Shown here piece by piece: positions 8,930 through 17,772 of a DNA stretch of 64,000 nt. Position 1 is the stretch's first letter. Each line of letters begins with the position of its first letter. Below the pieces are notes generated by a model. It worked only from the letters and a program-made list of their open reading frames with translations, was not told the DNA's origin and ran no database searches. The translations under genes were made by a program, and so were the position numbers. The DNA is from Sphingobium sp. SYK-6 (GTDB lineage Bacteria; Pseudomonadota; Alphaproteobacteria; Sphingomonadales; Sphingomonadaceae). The DNA is taken from assembly GCF_000283515.1 (NCBI RefSeq), contig NC_015976.1, positions 2,512,501-2,576,500 of the forward strand, in the 5' to 3' direction.

Positions 8930-9205
8930 ATGGCAAGCGACGCGATGATGCAGGCAATCGGACGGCTGGAGCGCGCGATCACGCGCGCCGAAACCCTCGC
9001 AAGGCAGGTTGCCGAGCAGCAGGCGCAGGCCATCGAGGCGCAGCTCGCGCAGGACGACCGCGAGGACATGGCCGGCTATGCCGCCACGCCCGGCGCGGGC
9101 CATGGCAGCGAACTCGACCCCTTCTCGCGGGACAAGGCGATCGCCGCGCTCAAGTCGCTCGATGCGCTGATCGGCGACCTTCAGAAAGCCCGGAGCGAAG
9201 CCTGA
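8930..9205 (+). CDS. Small coiled-coil protein upstream of zapA
   Basis: 91 residues. The first half (about 8-50) is a heptad-like helix rich in Ala, Gln, Arg and Glu (R-L-E-R-A-I-T-R-A-E-T-L-A-R-Q-V-A-E-Q-Q-A), predicted to be a coiled coil. The stop is one base before the zapA ATG, indicating an operon. The position next to zapA suggests a division-related partner, but that is inference, and no named family is recognised with certainty. A weak GGATCGGGC precedes the ATG. Confidence 0.75.
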   Translation: MASDAMMQAIGRLERAITRAETLARQVAEQQAQAIEAQLAQDDREDMAGYAATPGAGHGSELDPFSRDKAIAALKSLDALIGDLQKARSEA

Positions 9206-9206
9206 G

Positions 9207-9557
9207 ATGGCCGAAGTCAAGATCATGGTCGGTGGCCGGCAATATGCGGTGCATTGCCGCGACGGCGAGGAAGCCCGCCTGCACCAGCTCGCCGGGATGA
9301 TGTCCGACCGGGTGAATCAGGTGAAGACCGGCAGCCCGGGCCTGACCGAAGTGCGGCAACTGCTCTTCGCCGGCCTGCTGCTCGCCGACACGCTCTCCGA
9401 CAAGGCGCTCGAGGCGCCCGCGCCGGCCGCACCCGCCGAACCGGCCGCCCCGCCCCCGCCGGTGGACGACCCCGATACGCTGGCCGCGCTCGCAAAACTC
9501 GCCGAACGGATCGAAGCGCTCGGCGACAGCCTTGCAGCGCAGCTCTCCAACGCCTAG
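9207..9557 (+). CDS. zapA: Cell division protein ZapA
   Basis: 116 residues. ZapA binds FtsZ and bundles protofilaments at the division ring in the cytoplasm. The N-terminal globular head (M-A-E-V-K-I-M-V-G-G-R-Q-Y-A-V-H-C-R-D-G-E-E, about 1-45) matches the family. The C-terminal helix (about 88-115) would be the coiled-coil dimerisation stalk. A Pro/Ala-rich linker (about 72-90) between them is longer than in enterobacterial ZapA. The order zapA, 6S RNA, 5-formyl-THF cyclo-ligase supports the assignment. Confidence 0.88.
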   Translation: MAEVKIMVGGRQYAVHCRDGEEARLHQLAGMMSDRVNQVKTGSPGLTEVRQLLFAGLLLADTLSDKALEAPAPAAPAEPAAPPPPVDDPDTLAALAKLAERIEALGDSLAAQLSNA

Positions 9558-9563
9558 ATAGTC

Positions 9564-9722
9564 CGGGACGGGTACTGCCCGGTGCGCGCTTTAGCGAACA
9601 TCCCTGAGGCGATATCACATCCACGGGGGCTGTCTCTGGCCGGACCCTGGTCCGCGTTACATGGTCCCCACCTGACGTTGAGGCGTCAGAGGATATTCCA
9701 GCAAACGGCCATGGCGGTCCCG
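9564..9722 (+). ncRNA. ssrS: 6S RNA
   Basis: This gene-free stretch between zapA and the 5-formyl-THF cyclo-ligase gene is the classical site of 6S RNA. The ends can pair: CGGGAC at 9564-9569 with GTCCCG at 9717-9722, giving a closed molecule of about 159 nt, a typical 6S length. The segment TAGCGAACATCCCTGAGGCG and the GC-rich distal arms (GGCCGGACC...GGTCC) fit the long hairpin with a central open bubble. 6S RNA binds sigma70-RNA polymerase as a promoter mimic. Exact ends are inferred. Confidence 0.75.
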
Positions 9723-9760
9723 TCACGCCTTCCCTGCCATCGCCATGGAGCCTTTCCGCG

Positions 9761-10336
9761 ATGACCAATCAGCGCGCCTCCCTGCGGACGGAGTTGCTCG
9801 CCCGGCGCCAGGCCTTCGTGGCCGGGCTTCCCAACAGCGTGCGCAATCTTGCCTTTCGCGTTCTCCCTTCCCCCATCCTGGCGCTGATGCCGCCCGGATC
9901 GCGGGTCGCCGTCTACCGATCGATGGGATCGGAAGCGCCGACGGAAGCGCTGCTCGAGTTCCTCGACGAGCGCGGCTTCAAGCTCTGCCTGCCGCGCCTG
10001 GGACGGACCGTGGCGGAGGACATGGAATTCGCCGACTGGAAGCCGGGAGACATCCTCGTGCCCGGCCAGCTGCGCATTCCCCAGCCCGCGCCACAGGCCG
10101 CCACGGTGACGCCGGACATCGTCCTGACGCCGATGGTGGGCTTCGACCGACGCCTCAACCGCATCGGCCATGGCGCGGGCTATTATGACCGCGCCTTCGC
10201 AAAGCTGCCCGACGCGCTGCGAATCGGCATGGCCTGGAGCTGCCAGCAAGTCGACCTGCTGCCCGTCGAGCCCTGGGACGTGCCGCTGCACATGGTGGTG
10301 ACCGAGCAGGCCATCATCTCGGGGGAAGCCGCATGA
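9761..10336 (+). CDS. 5-formyltetrahydrofolate cyclo-ligase
   Basis: 191 residues. It converts 5-formyl-THF to 5,10-methenyl-THF using ATP (one-carbon metabolism). The family end motif is visible as G-H-G-A-G-Y-Y-D-R-A-F (about 138-148), preceded by D-I-V-L-T-P-M-V-G-F-D, and the N-terminal basic helix (L-R-T-E-L-L-A-R-R-Q) is typical. It lies directly after the 6S RNA, as in many proteobacteria (ygfA/fthC position). Its stop overlaps the DUF2842 start by ATGA, so the two are coupled. Confidence 0.92.
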   Translation: MTNQRASLRTELLARRQAFVAGLPNSVRNLAFRVLPSPILALMPPGSRVAVYRSMGSEAPTEALLEFLDERGFKLCLPRLGRTVAEDMEFADWKPGDILVPGQLRIPQPAPQAATVTPDIVLTPMVGFDRRLNRIGHGAGYYDRAFAKLPDALRIGMAWSCQQVDLLPVEPWDVPLHMVVTEQAIISGEAA

Positions 10337-10551
10337 ACGAGTATCGCCCCAGCTGGCGCAAGCCGGCCGGCATGTTCGCCATATTGGGCATCATCGCGTT
10401 CTGGGCCTGGATCGTCGCGAGCTTCGCCGAGCACATCGCGCGGCTGCCGGGCATCCTGCAGGCGGTGATCTACATCATCGCGGGAATCATCTGGATCTTC
10501 CCCGTCCGGCCACTGCTGGTCTGGATGGAGACGGGCCGCTGGCGCACCTGA
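10333..10551 (+). CDS. DUF2842 membrane protein
   Basis: 72 residues with two transmembrane helices (about 13-31 and 38-58) and a W-R-K-P-x-G-M-F-A-I-L-G start typical of the alphaproteobacterial DUF2842 family. Function is unknown. The ATG overlaps the preceding stop (ATGA), so it is translated with the cyclo-ligase. Confidence 0.85.
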   Translation: MNEYRPSWRKPAGMFAILGIIAFWAWIVASFAEHIARLPGILQAVIYIIAGIIWIFPVRPLLVWMETGRWRT

Positions 10552-10752
10552 GTCGCGTCCGGCGGCAATCCGTTACACGATGACGGCGCGTTTCCGGCGC
10601 CTCTGCCCGGCGACGATCAGGACAATATTCGGAGATGTTCGGAGGATGACGAGCCCGGCGGGCCACGGCGCCCTGCTGGTAGCGAGGCGCGTGCGATCCG
10701 TGCCTCCCCCGGAGGGAAGGCAGGACGCAAGACGATCATTTCATGGAAGAAA

Positions 10753-10829
10753 TGGCGCGAGTGACGGGGCTCGAACCCGCGACCTCCGGCGTGACAGGCC
10801 GGCACTCTAACCAACTGAGCTACACCCGC
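10753..10829 (-). tRNA. tRNA-Asp (anticodon GTC)
   Basis: A 77-base cloverleaf on the minus strand. The acceptor GCGGGTG pairs with CACTCGC, the D-arm is AGCTCAGTTGGTTAGAGT, the anticodon arm is CCGGC-CTGTCAC-GCCGG with anticodon GTC, and the T-arm contains GGTTCGAGCC. CCA is encoded. Discriminator G73 is the expected identity base for aspartate. Confidence 0.97.
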
Positions 10830-10886
10830 GCTTGGTCGAGGACGGCGCAGGTATAAGCTGGCGCGGGCGCTGTCAACACCCTCGCG

Positions 10887-12101
10887 TCATCTCTCGTCAT
10901 AATCTGTCGGCGCATCGTGCATCGTGCTGGTCAGCGTGCCCGCCTCGAACAGGAAACCCGCGATATCCGGCTTGCCCGCAGCGGCCAGAACCGTCTGGAT
11001 GATGATGAGCAGCGGCACCGCCAGTAGTGCCCCCGCCGTGCCCCACACCCAGGTCCAGAAGCTGAGCGACACGAGAATCAGCAGCGGATTGACCTTCAGC
11101 CGCTCGCCCAGCACCAGCGGCGTCACGATATTGGCCTCGATCAGGTGCAGGCAGACCATGATGATGGCGGGCAGCAGCGCCCAGCCGACGGTGGTGAAGC
11201 TCATGAGCCCGCCCAGCCCCAGCAGGATCGCCGCGATGATCGGCCCGAAATAGGGAATGAAGTTGAGCAGGGCGACGAATCCGCCCCACATGAACGGCGT
11301 CGGCATGCCCATCAGCATCAGCGCCAAGGCGACGGTGAGCCCGAGGCCCATGTTGATGAACGTGATCGTCAGCACATAACGCGAGGTCGCATCGACCACG
11401 TTCTGGATGACCCGGGCGATGGTGAGCGCGCCGGTGAAGCTGCCACGGCCGCGAATCGTGCGGTGGCGCAGCCGCGTCCACCCGCTCAGGAAGAAGAAGA
11501 TCACCAGCAGGCCGAACAGGACATTGATGACCACGCCCGGCGCGGCCGTCGTCATCATCTGCAGGAGCGAGCCGGGCATGGCGATGTTGCCCGGCCCGTT
11601 CGCGATGTCCTGCGTCTCGGTCACCATGCGCAGCAGCCCGTCGATGAAGCCCTGCGCCTGCGTGTAGAGGCGGATGACCGGCTCGAGCGTGATCTTGATC
11701 TGGCTGATCCTGTCCGGCAGCTGCGTGATCCAGTCGCTTGCCGGCACCACGATCAGCACCAGCGCGGTGTTGGCAACGAACAGGAAAGCCGACAGGGCCA
11801 GGAGGGCCGCCAGCGGAGACGGGATGCGCCGCCGCTCCAGCCATTCCAGCAGCGGCACGAGGCACACGGCGATAACCAGCGCCGCAGTGAGCGGGAGGAA
11901 GAATTCGGCGCCGGCACGCAGCGCGAACGGCAAGGCGAGCAGGAATCCCGCCCCGGCGAAGAGCGCGATGGAGGCGGCGAGCCGGTTGCGCTCCCATGCC
12001 TCCCGATCGGGCGAGCCCTGGCGCAGCCCGGGCTTCCCTCGCCTCTTCTCTTGGCCGCTCGCCGCCAGATCGTCGTCCCGGTCGATATCGCGCAGCGGCA
12101 T
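10887..12101 (-). CDS. AI-2E family transporter (PerM/TqsA-like permease)
   Basis: 404 residues with about eight hydrophobic segments: a pair near 43-90, one near 95-120, then a cluster from about 195 to the end. A long extracytoplasmic loop containing V-I-R-L-Y-T-Q-A-Q-G lies in between. The late P-x-F-M-W-G-G-F-V-A-L-L-N-F-I-P-Y-F-G-P-I-I segment is characteristic of the family. Members export signals or ions, and the substrate here cannot be read from sequence. It starts 8 bases after the thyA stop, so it is probably in one operon with it. Confidence 0.87.
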   Translation of the reverse strand: MPLRDIDRDDDLAASGQEKRRGKPGLRQGSPDREAWERNRLAASIALFAGAGFLLALPFALRAGAEFFLPLTAALVIAVCLVPLLEWLERRRIPSPLAALLALSAFLFVANTALVLIVVPASDWITQLPDRISQIKITLEPVIRLYTQAQGFIDGLLRMVTETQDIANGPGNIAMPGSLLQMMTTAAPGVVINVLFGLLVIFFFLSGWTRLRHRTIRGRGSFTGALTIARVIQNVVDATSRYVLTITFINMGLGLTVALALMLMGMPTPFMWGGFVALLNFIPYFGPIIAAILLGLGGLMSFTTVGWALLPAIIMVCLHLIEANIVTPLVLGERLKVNPLLILVSLSFWTWVWGTAGALLAVPLLIIIQTVLAAAGKPDIAGFLFEAGTLTSTMHDAPTDYDER

Positions 12102-12109
12102 GGCGCTGC

Positions 12110-13093
12110 TCAGACCGCGATGGGGGCGGATATGCTCCGCTGCGGCTCATAATCCTCGACGGCGAAATCCTCGATGCGATGCGCGAAAATGCTCTCCGGC
12201 CGCCGCAGGATGCGCAGCCGGGGCGCGCCGGCGGGGCGGCGGGAAAGCTGCTCCTCCACCAGCTCGGCATGATTGAGGTAGAGATGCACGTCGCCCCCCT
12301 GCCAGACGATCTCACCCGCCTCCAGATCGCATTGCAGTGCGATCATCCGCGTCAGCAGCGCCAGCCCGTAGATGTTGAAGGGAAAACCGAGGCCGAGATC
12401 GCAGCTGCGCTGGAAGAGGAGGCCATTGAGGCGCCCGTCCGCGACATGGAACTGATAGGTCATGTGGCAGGGCGGCAGCGCCATCGCGTCGATCTGGTCC
12501 ACGTTCCAGCCCGTGAAGAGCAGCCGCCGCGAGCCCGGGTTGGCGCGGATGGCATCGACCAGCGCGGCGATCTGGTTATGCCCTTGCGGCGCCTGACGGT
12601 AGAGCCCCTCGCCTGCCTCGGGGGCGGGCTCGTAGCGCGGCCAGTTGACCCACTGGCGGCCATAGACGGGGCCGAGGTCGCCCCAGTCCCGGGCGAAATC
12701 CTCGTCGGCGAGGATGCGCGCCTCGAAGGCCTCCATGGAGATGGCTTCGCCCGTTTCCCGGCGATAGCGATCGAGCGGCCAGTCGCTCCAGATATGCACG
12801 CCCTGCGCCACCAGCGGCCGGATGTTGGTCTCGCCGGAGAGGAACCAGAGCATCTCGCGCGTCGCGACTTTCCAGAAGACGCGCTTGGTGGTGAGCAGCG
12901 GCACCGCGTCATCGGCGAGCGAGAAACGCATGGTCGCGCCCAGGATCGACCGGGTTCCGACGCCGGTACGGTCGATTCGCTCATGGCCGTTGCGCCAGAT
13001 GTGCGCCATGAGGTCGAGATATTGCTGCTCGTAATGCGGCGCACCGCCATCGGAGGACGTGAAAGGCCGGGCCGGGGCGGAAGCTGTCGTCAT
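12110..13093 (-). CDS. thyA: Thymidylate synthase (ThyA type)
   Basis: 327 residues. It methylates dUMP to dTMP with methylene-THF. The nucleophile is Cys209 in A-L-P-P-C-H-M-T-Y-Q-F, preceded by S-R-R-L-L-F-T-G-W-N. R-S-C-D-L-G-L-G-F-P-F-N-I and the C-terminal D-V-H-L-Y-L-N-H complete the active site. Residues about 115-165 form an insertion compared with the 264-residue E. coli enzyme, as in longer family members. It is co-oriented with the permease downstream and preceded by a roughly 220-base gap to tRNA-Pro. Confidence 0.95.
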   Translation of the reverse strand: MTTASAPARPFTSSDGGAPHYEQQYLDLMAHIWRNGHERIDRTGVGTRSILGATMRFSLADDAVPLLTTKRVFWKVATREMLWFLSGETNIRPLVAQGVHIWSDWPLDRYRRETGEAISMEAFEARILADEDFARDWGDLGPVYGRQWVNWPRYEPAPEAGEGLYRQAPQGHNQIAALVDAIRANPGSRRLLFTGWNVDQIDAMALPPCHMTYQFHVADGRLNGLLFQRSCDLGLGFPFNIYGLALLTRMIALQCDLEAGEIVWQGGDVHLYLNHAELVEEQLSRRPAGAPRLRILRRPESIFAHRIEDFAVEDYEPQRSISAPIAV

Positions 13094-13313
13094 GGACCCG
13101 TCTTACCCCGCGCCCGGTGGCGGCGCCAGTGCAAGACGCGCGCGCAGGAGATGTTTGCGCGCCATATTCCCTCGCCCCGTCGCCCATCACGGCGCCGCGC
13201 GAGGGCCATCGCAGCGCCGTGTCACGGATTTGCGAAGCAGCGCTTGCCAGCAGCAAAAGCCGCCCCTATAGGGCTCGCCTGCCTTGCCGGCGCGGACACG
13301 CGCACGGCCCGGT

Positions 13314-13390
13314 CGGGGAGTAGCTCAGCCTGGTAGAGCACTGTCTTCGGGAGGCAGGGGCCGGAGGTTCGAATCCTCTCTCCCCGACCA
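13314..13390 (+). tRNA. tRNA-Pro (anticodon CGG)
   Basis: A 77-base cloverleaf: acceptor CGGGGAG with CTCCCCG, D-arm AGCTCAGCCTGGTAGAGC, anticodon arm CTGTC-TTCGGGA-GGCAG with anticodon CGG, T-arm GGTTCGAATCC, encoded CCA at 13388-13390. The C1-G72 end pair fits proline identity. Confidence 0.97.
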
Positions 13391-13527
13391 TTTCATTCTT
13401 CTGTTTCCTGTGCTCGGGTGCGACATCGGTCGCGCCCGATCGCGTGCCCCCCATCGCATAGCTAAGTGTTTCGCTTCGCGCGCGGATGCCGCTATTCTGC
13501 GCCGGCAGGGTATCACAGGAGGCTTCA

Positions 13528-13830
13528 TTGACGATAACCGGACCGCTGGCTCATGCCGCACGCGCGCTGGTGCAATGGCCGCGCGACCATGTCGCCCGCC
13601 TCGCCGGACTGGACGAGGCGGCGCTGGCGGACTTCGAGGCCGGGCGGGCCGACCCCGGCGACGCGGCGCGGGCGCGGCTGCGCCATGCGCTGGAAGAAGG
13701 CGGCGCGCATTTCCTGCCTGATGAGAACGGCCTTGGCGTCGGCGTCCGCCTGCGGTTCGCGGCCCGGGACATCCCGGCGATCAACAGGCTGGAAGGCGAA
13801 GGCGGCGTGGTCGGCAGCGACGACGTCTAA
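13528..13830 (+). CDS. Small HTH/XRE-like protein
   Basis: 100 residues from a TTG start, chosen because a perfect AGGAGG lies at 13517-13522, five bases upstream. The segment A-R-A-L-V-Q-W-P-R-D-H-V-A-R-L-A-G-L-D-E-A-A-L-A-D-F-E-A-G-R-A-D-P resembles a Cro/XRE-type helix-turn-helix. A short C-terminal part ends with A-I-N-R-L-E-G-E-G-G-V-V-G-x-D-D-V. Role unknown, possibly a transcription regulator. It lies alone between tRNA-Pro and dapF. Confidence 0.72.
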   Translation: MTITGPLAHAARALVQWPRDHVARLAGLDEAALADFEAGRADPGDAARARLRHALEEGGAHFLPDENGLGVGVRLRFAARDIPAINRLEGEGGVVGSDDV

Positions 13831-13938
13831 GGCCGGGCGACGGGCTGGCGGGCAAGTCCGGTCGATCGGCCCCACGTTATATAGGCTTTGCCTTCAGGCT
13901 GGCGCGCTGCCTCGCCGCCGGTCCTGTGCCGGGAGGGG

Positions 13939-13970
13939 GACTGGATTCCCGTGTGCACGGGAATGACGGG
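13939..13970. repeat. Short palindromic intergenic repeat, copy 2
   Basis: ATTCCCGT (13945-13952) and ACGGGAAT (13957-13964) surround a GTGC loop. The surrounding bases match copy 1 near position 46 over roughly 35-40 bases. It lies between the small HTH-like gene and dapF. Confidence 0.7.
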
Positions 13971-14110
13971 GGAAGGAGCGGTGATGTCGGCGCGGACGAT
14001 TCGCCGCGGTGCGTGGGGCCGTACGTGGAATCCTGCGGACGCGCGGGCGGCCACGCAGAGCACGCGCCGGGGCGATGGACTTCGCCGGCGCGCCTTCCTA
14101 CATGCAGGCC

Positions 14111-14938
14111 ATGTCGCAAAACGCTCCCCTGCCCTTCGCCAAGATGCATGGCCTCGGCAATGATTTCGTCGTGATCGACACGCGCGAGACGCCGGTCGCC
14201 ATGGACGCGCCGCTGGCGCGGGCCATTGCGGACAGGAAGACGGGCGTGGGATGCGATCAGCTCATCCTCATCGGCGCCTCGGACCGCGCGGATGTGAGCA
14301 TGCGCATCTTCAATCAGGACGGCAGCGAAGTGGAGGCCTGCGGCAACGCCACGCGCTGCGTGCCGCTGTTCACTGGCCGGGACGTGACGATCGAGACCAA
14401 GGCGGGGCTGCTGCATGCGGCGCGCATCGGCGGGCTGGTGAGCGTCGACATGGGCGAGCCGCGCTTCGGCTGGGAGGACATCCCGCTCGCTTATGCCATG
14501 GACACGCTTGCCATGCCGGCAAGCTGGGACGAGCTGCCCCCGCCGGCCGCCGTGAATGTCGGCAATCCGCATGTCGTCTTCTTCCTCGACGATCCCGCGC
14601 GCGTCGACATGGCCCGGCTCGGCCCGCTCATCGAGACCGATCCACTGTTCCCGCGCCGCGTGAACGTCAATTTCGCGCATCTCGTGGATGACGACCATAT
14701 CCGCCTCACCGTGTGGGAGCGTGGCGCGGGCTTCACGCGGGCCTGCGGCACGGGCGCCTGCGCCACCGCCGTCGCCGCCATTCGCCGCAAGCTTGCGCAC
14801 GGCCCGGTGCGCGTGACGCTCGAAGGCGGCGACCTGCTCATCGACTGGACGCCGGGCGGTCACATCACGATGACAGGCCCTGCCGTCCATGTGTTCGACG
14901 GCGTGCTGGACCCGGGCAGCTTCCCTGCCACGCCATGA
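14111..14938 (+). CDS. dapF: Diaminopimelate epimerase
   Basis: 275 residues. It converts LL- to meso-diaminopimelate for lysine and peptidoglycan synthesis. Both catalytic cysteines are visible: Cys77 in E-A-C-G-N-A-T-R-C and Cys212 in [22 protein letters not shown] is the standard N-terminus, which sets the start near M-S-Q-N-A-P; an in-frame ATG three codons earlier is equally possible. The stop overlaps the mtaB start by ATGA, so dapF-mtaB-ftsY-yciB form one overlapping operon. Confidence 0.95.
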   Translation: MSQNAPLPFAKMHGLGNDFVVIDTRETPVAMDAPLARAIADRKTGVGCDQLILIGASDRADVSMRIFNQDGSEVEACGNATRCVPLFTGRDVTIETKAGLLHAARIGGLVSVDMGEPRFGWEDIPLAYAMDTLAMPASWDELPPPAAVNVGNPHVVFFLDDPARVDMARLGPLIETDPLFPRRVNVNFAHLVDDDHIRLTVWERGAGFTRACGTGACATAVAAIRRKLAHGPVRVTLEGGDLLIDWTPGGHITMTGPAVHVFDGVLDPGSFPATP

Positions 14939-16182
14939 GCGGCGCCAGCATCATCACGCTCGGCTGCCGGCTCAACATCGCGGAAAGCGAAGCCATCCGC
15001 CAGCAGCTCGGCGACGCGGACGACCTGATCGTGGTGAACAGCTGCGCCGTCACCGGCGAGGCGGTGCGCCAGACGCGGCAGGCGATTCGCCGCGCGCACC
15101 GGGACCGCCCCGAGGCCCGCATCGTGGTGACCGGCTGCGCGGCGCAGACCGACCCCGCCATGTTCGCCGCGATGCCGGAAGTCTCGCGCGTGGTCGGCAA
15201 TGCCGAGAAAGCCCTCTTCGCGGAGGCGGTGCGCGACGAGGCACCGGTGCGCGTGGCCGACATCATGACCGTGGCCCGGCAGGCGCCGCAGATGGTCTCC
15301 GCCTTCGCCGAGCGCGTGCGGGCCTTTGTCGTCGTGCAGAATGGCTGCGACCACCGCTGCACATTCTGCATCATCCCTTATGGGCGCGGGCCGAGCCGGT
15401 CCGTGCCGGCCGGATCGATCGTGGAGCAGGTCGCCCTGCTGGTGGCGCAGGGCGTGCAGGAAGTGATCCTGACCGGCGTGGACGTGACCAGCTACGGCCC
15501 CGACCTGCCGGGCAGCCCGACACTGGGCGCGCTGGTCGAGCGCATCCTGCGCCATGTGCCGGCGCTGCCCCGGCTGCGCCTCTCCTCGCTCGACGGGGTG
15601 GAAATCGACGAACGGCTGTTCGAGCTGATCGCGAGCGAGCCCCGGCTGATGCCGCATGTGCACCTCTCCCTGCAGGCCGGGGACGACATGATCCTCAAGC
15701 GGATGAAGCGGCGCCACAGCCGCGCGCAGGCCATCGACCTCGCCGACCGCCTGCGCGCGCGGCGGCCGGACATCGCCATCGGCGCGGACATCATCGCCGG
15801 CTTCCCGACCGAGGACGAGGCGATGTTCGAACGCAGCCTCTCGCTGGTGCGGGACTGCGGCATCGTCCACGGCCATGTCTTCCCTTATTCGCCGCGCGAA
15901 GGCACGCCCGCCGCGCGCATGCCGCAACTGGACAAGCCGGTGATCCGGGACCGGGCGGCGCGGCTGCGGGACGCCTGCGCGCAGCAGCGCACGGACTGGC
16001 TGCGCTCGCTCGTCGGCAGCCGCCAGCGCGTGCTGGTCGAGACCAGCGGCCTTGCCGGCCATGGCGAGAGCTTCGCCCCGGTGCGGTTCGCCGCGCCACA
16101 GCCGGTCGGCGAAATTGTCGAGGCATGCATCACGGGACTTGAGGACGGCGCGCTCATCGCGCATGGACAGGCGCATGGCTGA
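14935..16182 (+). CDS. mtaB: tRNA t6A37 methylthiotransferase MtaB
   Basis: 415 residues. This radical-SAM enzyme adds methylthio to t6A37 in tRNAs reading ANN codons. N-terminal UPF0004 cysteines Cys11, Cys37 and Cys68 hold one iron-sulfur cluster. The radical-SAM triad is Cys138, Cys142, Cys145 in [10 protein letters not shown], and a short TRAM-like end follows. The MtaB rather than MiaB subtype is inferred from T-L-G-C-R-L-N at the N-terminus and from the dapF neighbourhood. It overlaps ftsY by 8 bases. Confidence 0.92.
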   Translation: MSGASIITLGCRLNIAESEAIRQQLGDADDLIVVNSCAVTGEAVRQTRQAIRRAHRDRPEARIVVTGCAAQTDPAMFAAMPEVSRVVGNAEKALFAEAVRDEAPVRVADIMTVARQAPQMVSAFAERVRAFVVVQNGCDHRCTFCIIPYGRGPSRSVPAGSIVEQVALLVAQGVQEVILTGVDVTSYGPDLPGSPTLGALVERILRHVPALPRLRLSSLDGVEIDERLFELIASEPRLMPHVHLSLQAGDDMILKRMKRRHSRAQAIDLADRLRARRPDIAIGADIIAGFPTEDEAMFERSLSLVRDCGIVHGHVFPYSPREGTPAARMPQLDKPVIRDRAARLRDACAQQRTDWLRSLVGSRQRVLVETSGLAGHGESFAPVRFAAPQPVGEIVEACITGLEDGALIAHGQAHG

Positions 16183-17107
16183 ACTTTCCTGGCGCGAACG
16201 CCTCTTTGGCGGCTTCAAGCGCACATCCGACCGGCTTGGCGAAAGCGTCTCCGGCATCTTCGGCAAGGCCGCGCTCGACGAGCAGACGCTCGATGAGCTG
16301 GAGGAAGCGCTCTACACGACCGATCTGGGCCCGGCCATGGCGGCGCGCATTCGCGACCGGCTCGCCGAAGGCCGCTTCAACCGGGAGCTCACCGAGGAAT
16401 ATCTGCGCGAGATCCTGGCCGAGGAAATCGAGAAGGTGCTGACGCCCGTCGCCAAGCCGATCGAGATCGAGGCGTTCCCGCGCCCGCAGGTGATCCTGGT
16501 CATCGGCGTCAACGGCTCGGGCAAGACCACGACCATCGCCAAGCTTGCCCATCTGTTCCAGGAACAGGATTATGGCGTCATGCTGGCAGCGGGCGACACG
16601 TTCCGCGCGGCGGCCATCGGCCAGCTCAAGGTCTGGGCGGACCGGCTCGGCGTGCCGATCGTCACCGGGCCGGAAGGCGGGGATGCGGCCGGCGTCGTGT
16701 TCGACGCGGTGAAGCAGGCCACGGCGCAGGGCATCGACGTGCTCATCGTCGACACGGCCGGGCGCCTCCAGAACAAGACCGAACTGATGGACGAACTCGC
16801 CAAGATCAGGCGCGTGCTCGGCCGCCTGAACCCGGCCGCGCCCCATGACGTCGTGCTGGTGCTGGACGCGACGACCGGGCAGAACGCCCTCTCGCAGATC
16901 GAGATCTTCCGGGACGTGGCACATGTTACCGGCCTCGTCATGACCAAGCTGGACGGCACGGCGCGCGGCGGCGTGCTCGTGGCCGCGGCGGAGAAATTCG
17001 GCCTGCCCATCCATGCCATCGGCGTGGGCGAGAAGATCGACGACCTGCGGCCCTTCGAACCGGCCGAACTGGCGCGGGCCATTGCGGGAGCAGCTTATGC
17101 ACGGTGA
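16175..17107 (+). CDS. ftsY: Signal recognition particle receptor FtsY
   Basis: 310 residues. FtsY is the membrane receptor GTPase for SRP-bound ribosomes. The NG domain is complete: P-loop G-V-N-G-S-G-K-T-T-T from residue 111, A-A-G-D-T-F-R-A-A-A, D-T-A-G-R-L and T-K-L-D-G-T-A-R-G-G. The long acidic A-domain of E. coli FtsY is absent; only a short amphipathic N-terminus (S-W-R-E-R-L-F-G-G-F-K) remains to touch the membrane, as in many alphaproteobacteria. It overlaps mtaB upstream and yciB downstream. Its partner ffh lies about 37 kb away in the same window. Confidence 0.95.
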   Translation: MAELSWRERLFGGFKRTSDRLGESVSGIFGKAALDEQTLDELEEALYTTDLGPAMAARIRDRLAEGRFNRELTEEYLREILAEEIEKVLTPVAKPIEIEAFPRPQVILVIGVNGSGKTTTIAKLAHLFQEQDYGVMLAAGDTFRAAAIGQLKVWADRLGVPIVTGPEGGDAAGVVFDAVKQATAQGIDVLIVDTAGRLQNKTELMDELAKIRRVLGRLNPAAPHDVVLVLDATTGQNALSQIEIFRDVAHVTGLVMTKLDGTARGGVLVAAAEKFGLPIHAIGVGEKIDDLRPFEPAELARAIAGAAYAR

Positions 17108-17732
17108 CGGACGCGAACCGCACGGCGTGGACGTGACGATCGATTCGGCACCGGTCGCGCCTGGTCCCAAGGGCGAAGGCTGGCTGCCGATGGCGCTCGA
17201 CTTCGGGCCGCTGCTCGTCTTCTTCCTCGCCACCAAGTTCATCGGCATGTTCGCCGGCACCGCCGCCTTCATGGTGGCGATCCTCATCGCAGTGGTGGTG
17301 AGCAAGTGGCGGCTCGGCCGCGTCTCGCCGATGCTCTGGCTCTCCGCGATCCTGGTGACCTTCTTCGGCGCGCTGACGCTCTATTTCCACGATCCCGCCT
17401 TCATCCAGGCCAAGCCGACCATCATCTACGCCTTCTTCGCGCTGATGCTGCTGGGTGGATGGATGCGCGGGCGGCCGCTGCTGCGCTACCTGCTCCAGTC
17501 CGCTTATAATGGCCTGACCGAGACCGGCTGGCTCAAGCTCTCGCGCAACTGGGGGATCTTCTTCGCCGTGCTGGCCGTCGCCAACGAAGTGATGCGCGCG
17601 ACGCTGAGCTTCGACACCTGGCTCGCGGTTAAGGTGTGGGGCGTGACCATCATCTCGATGGTCTTCGCCATGGCCAACCTGCCGATGCTGATGAAGCACG
17701 GCCTCGACCTTGGCGATGGCAAGTCCTCCTGA
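17097..17732 (+). CDS. yciB: Inner membrane septation protein (YciB/IspZ family)
   Basis: 211 residues with about five to six transmembrane helices after a hydrophilic 25-residue start. Family hallmarks are L-L-V-F-F-L-A-T-K-F and W-L-K-L-S-R-N-W-G-I-F-F-A-V-L-A-V-A-N-E. Members are linked to septation and envelope integrity. The start (M-H-G-D-G-R) overlaps the ftsY stop by 11 bases and is the first one consistent with the operon, though a later Met could serve. Confidence 0.88.
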   Translation: MHGDGREPHGVDVTIDSAPVAPGPKGEGWLPMALDFGPLLVFFLATKFIGMFAGTAAFMVAILIAVVVSKWRLGRVSPMLWLSAILVTFFGALTLYFHDPAFIQAKPTIIYAFFALMLLGGWMRGRPLLRYLLQSAYNGLTETGWLKLSRNWGIFFAVLAVANEVMRATLSFDTWLAVKVWGVTIISMVFAMANLPMLMKHGLDLGDGKSS

Positions 17733-17772
17733 GCCCCGCCGGGCCGTGCCGGAGCCGGAGCGAAGAGATCGT

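Noticed and set aside
13325..13561. Minus-strand open frame of 78 codons over tRNA-Pro
   Set aside because: It is antisense to the tRNA and its translation is the familiar artefact of reading tRNA genes backwards.
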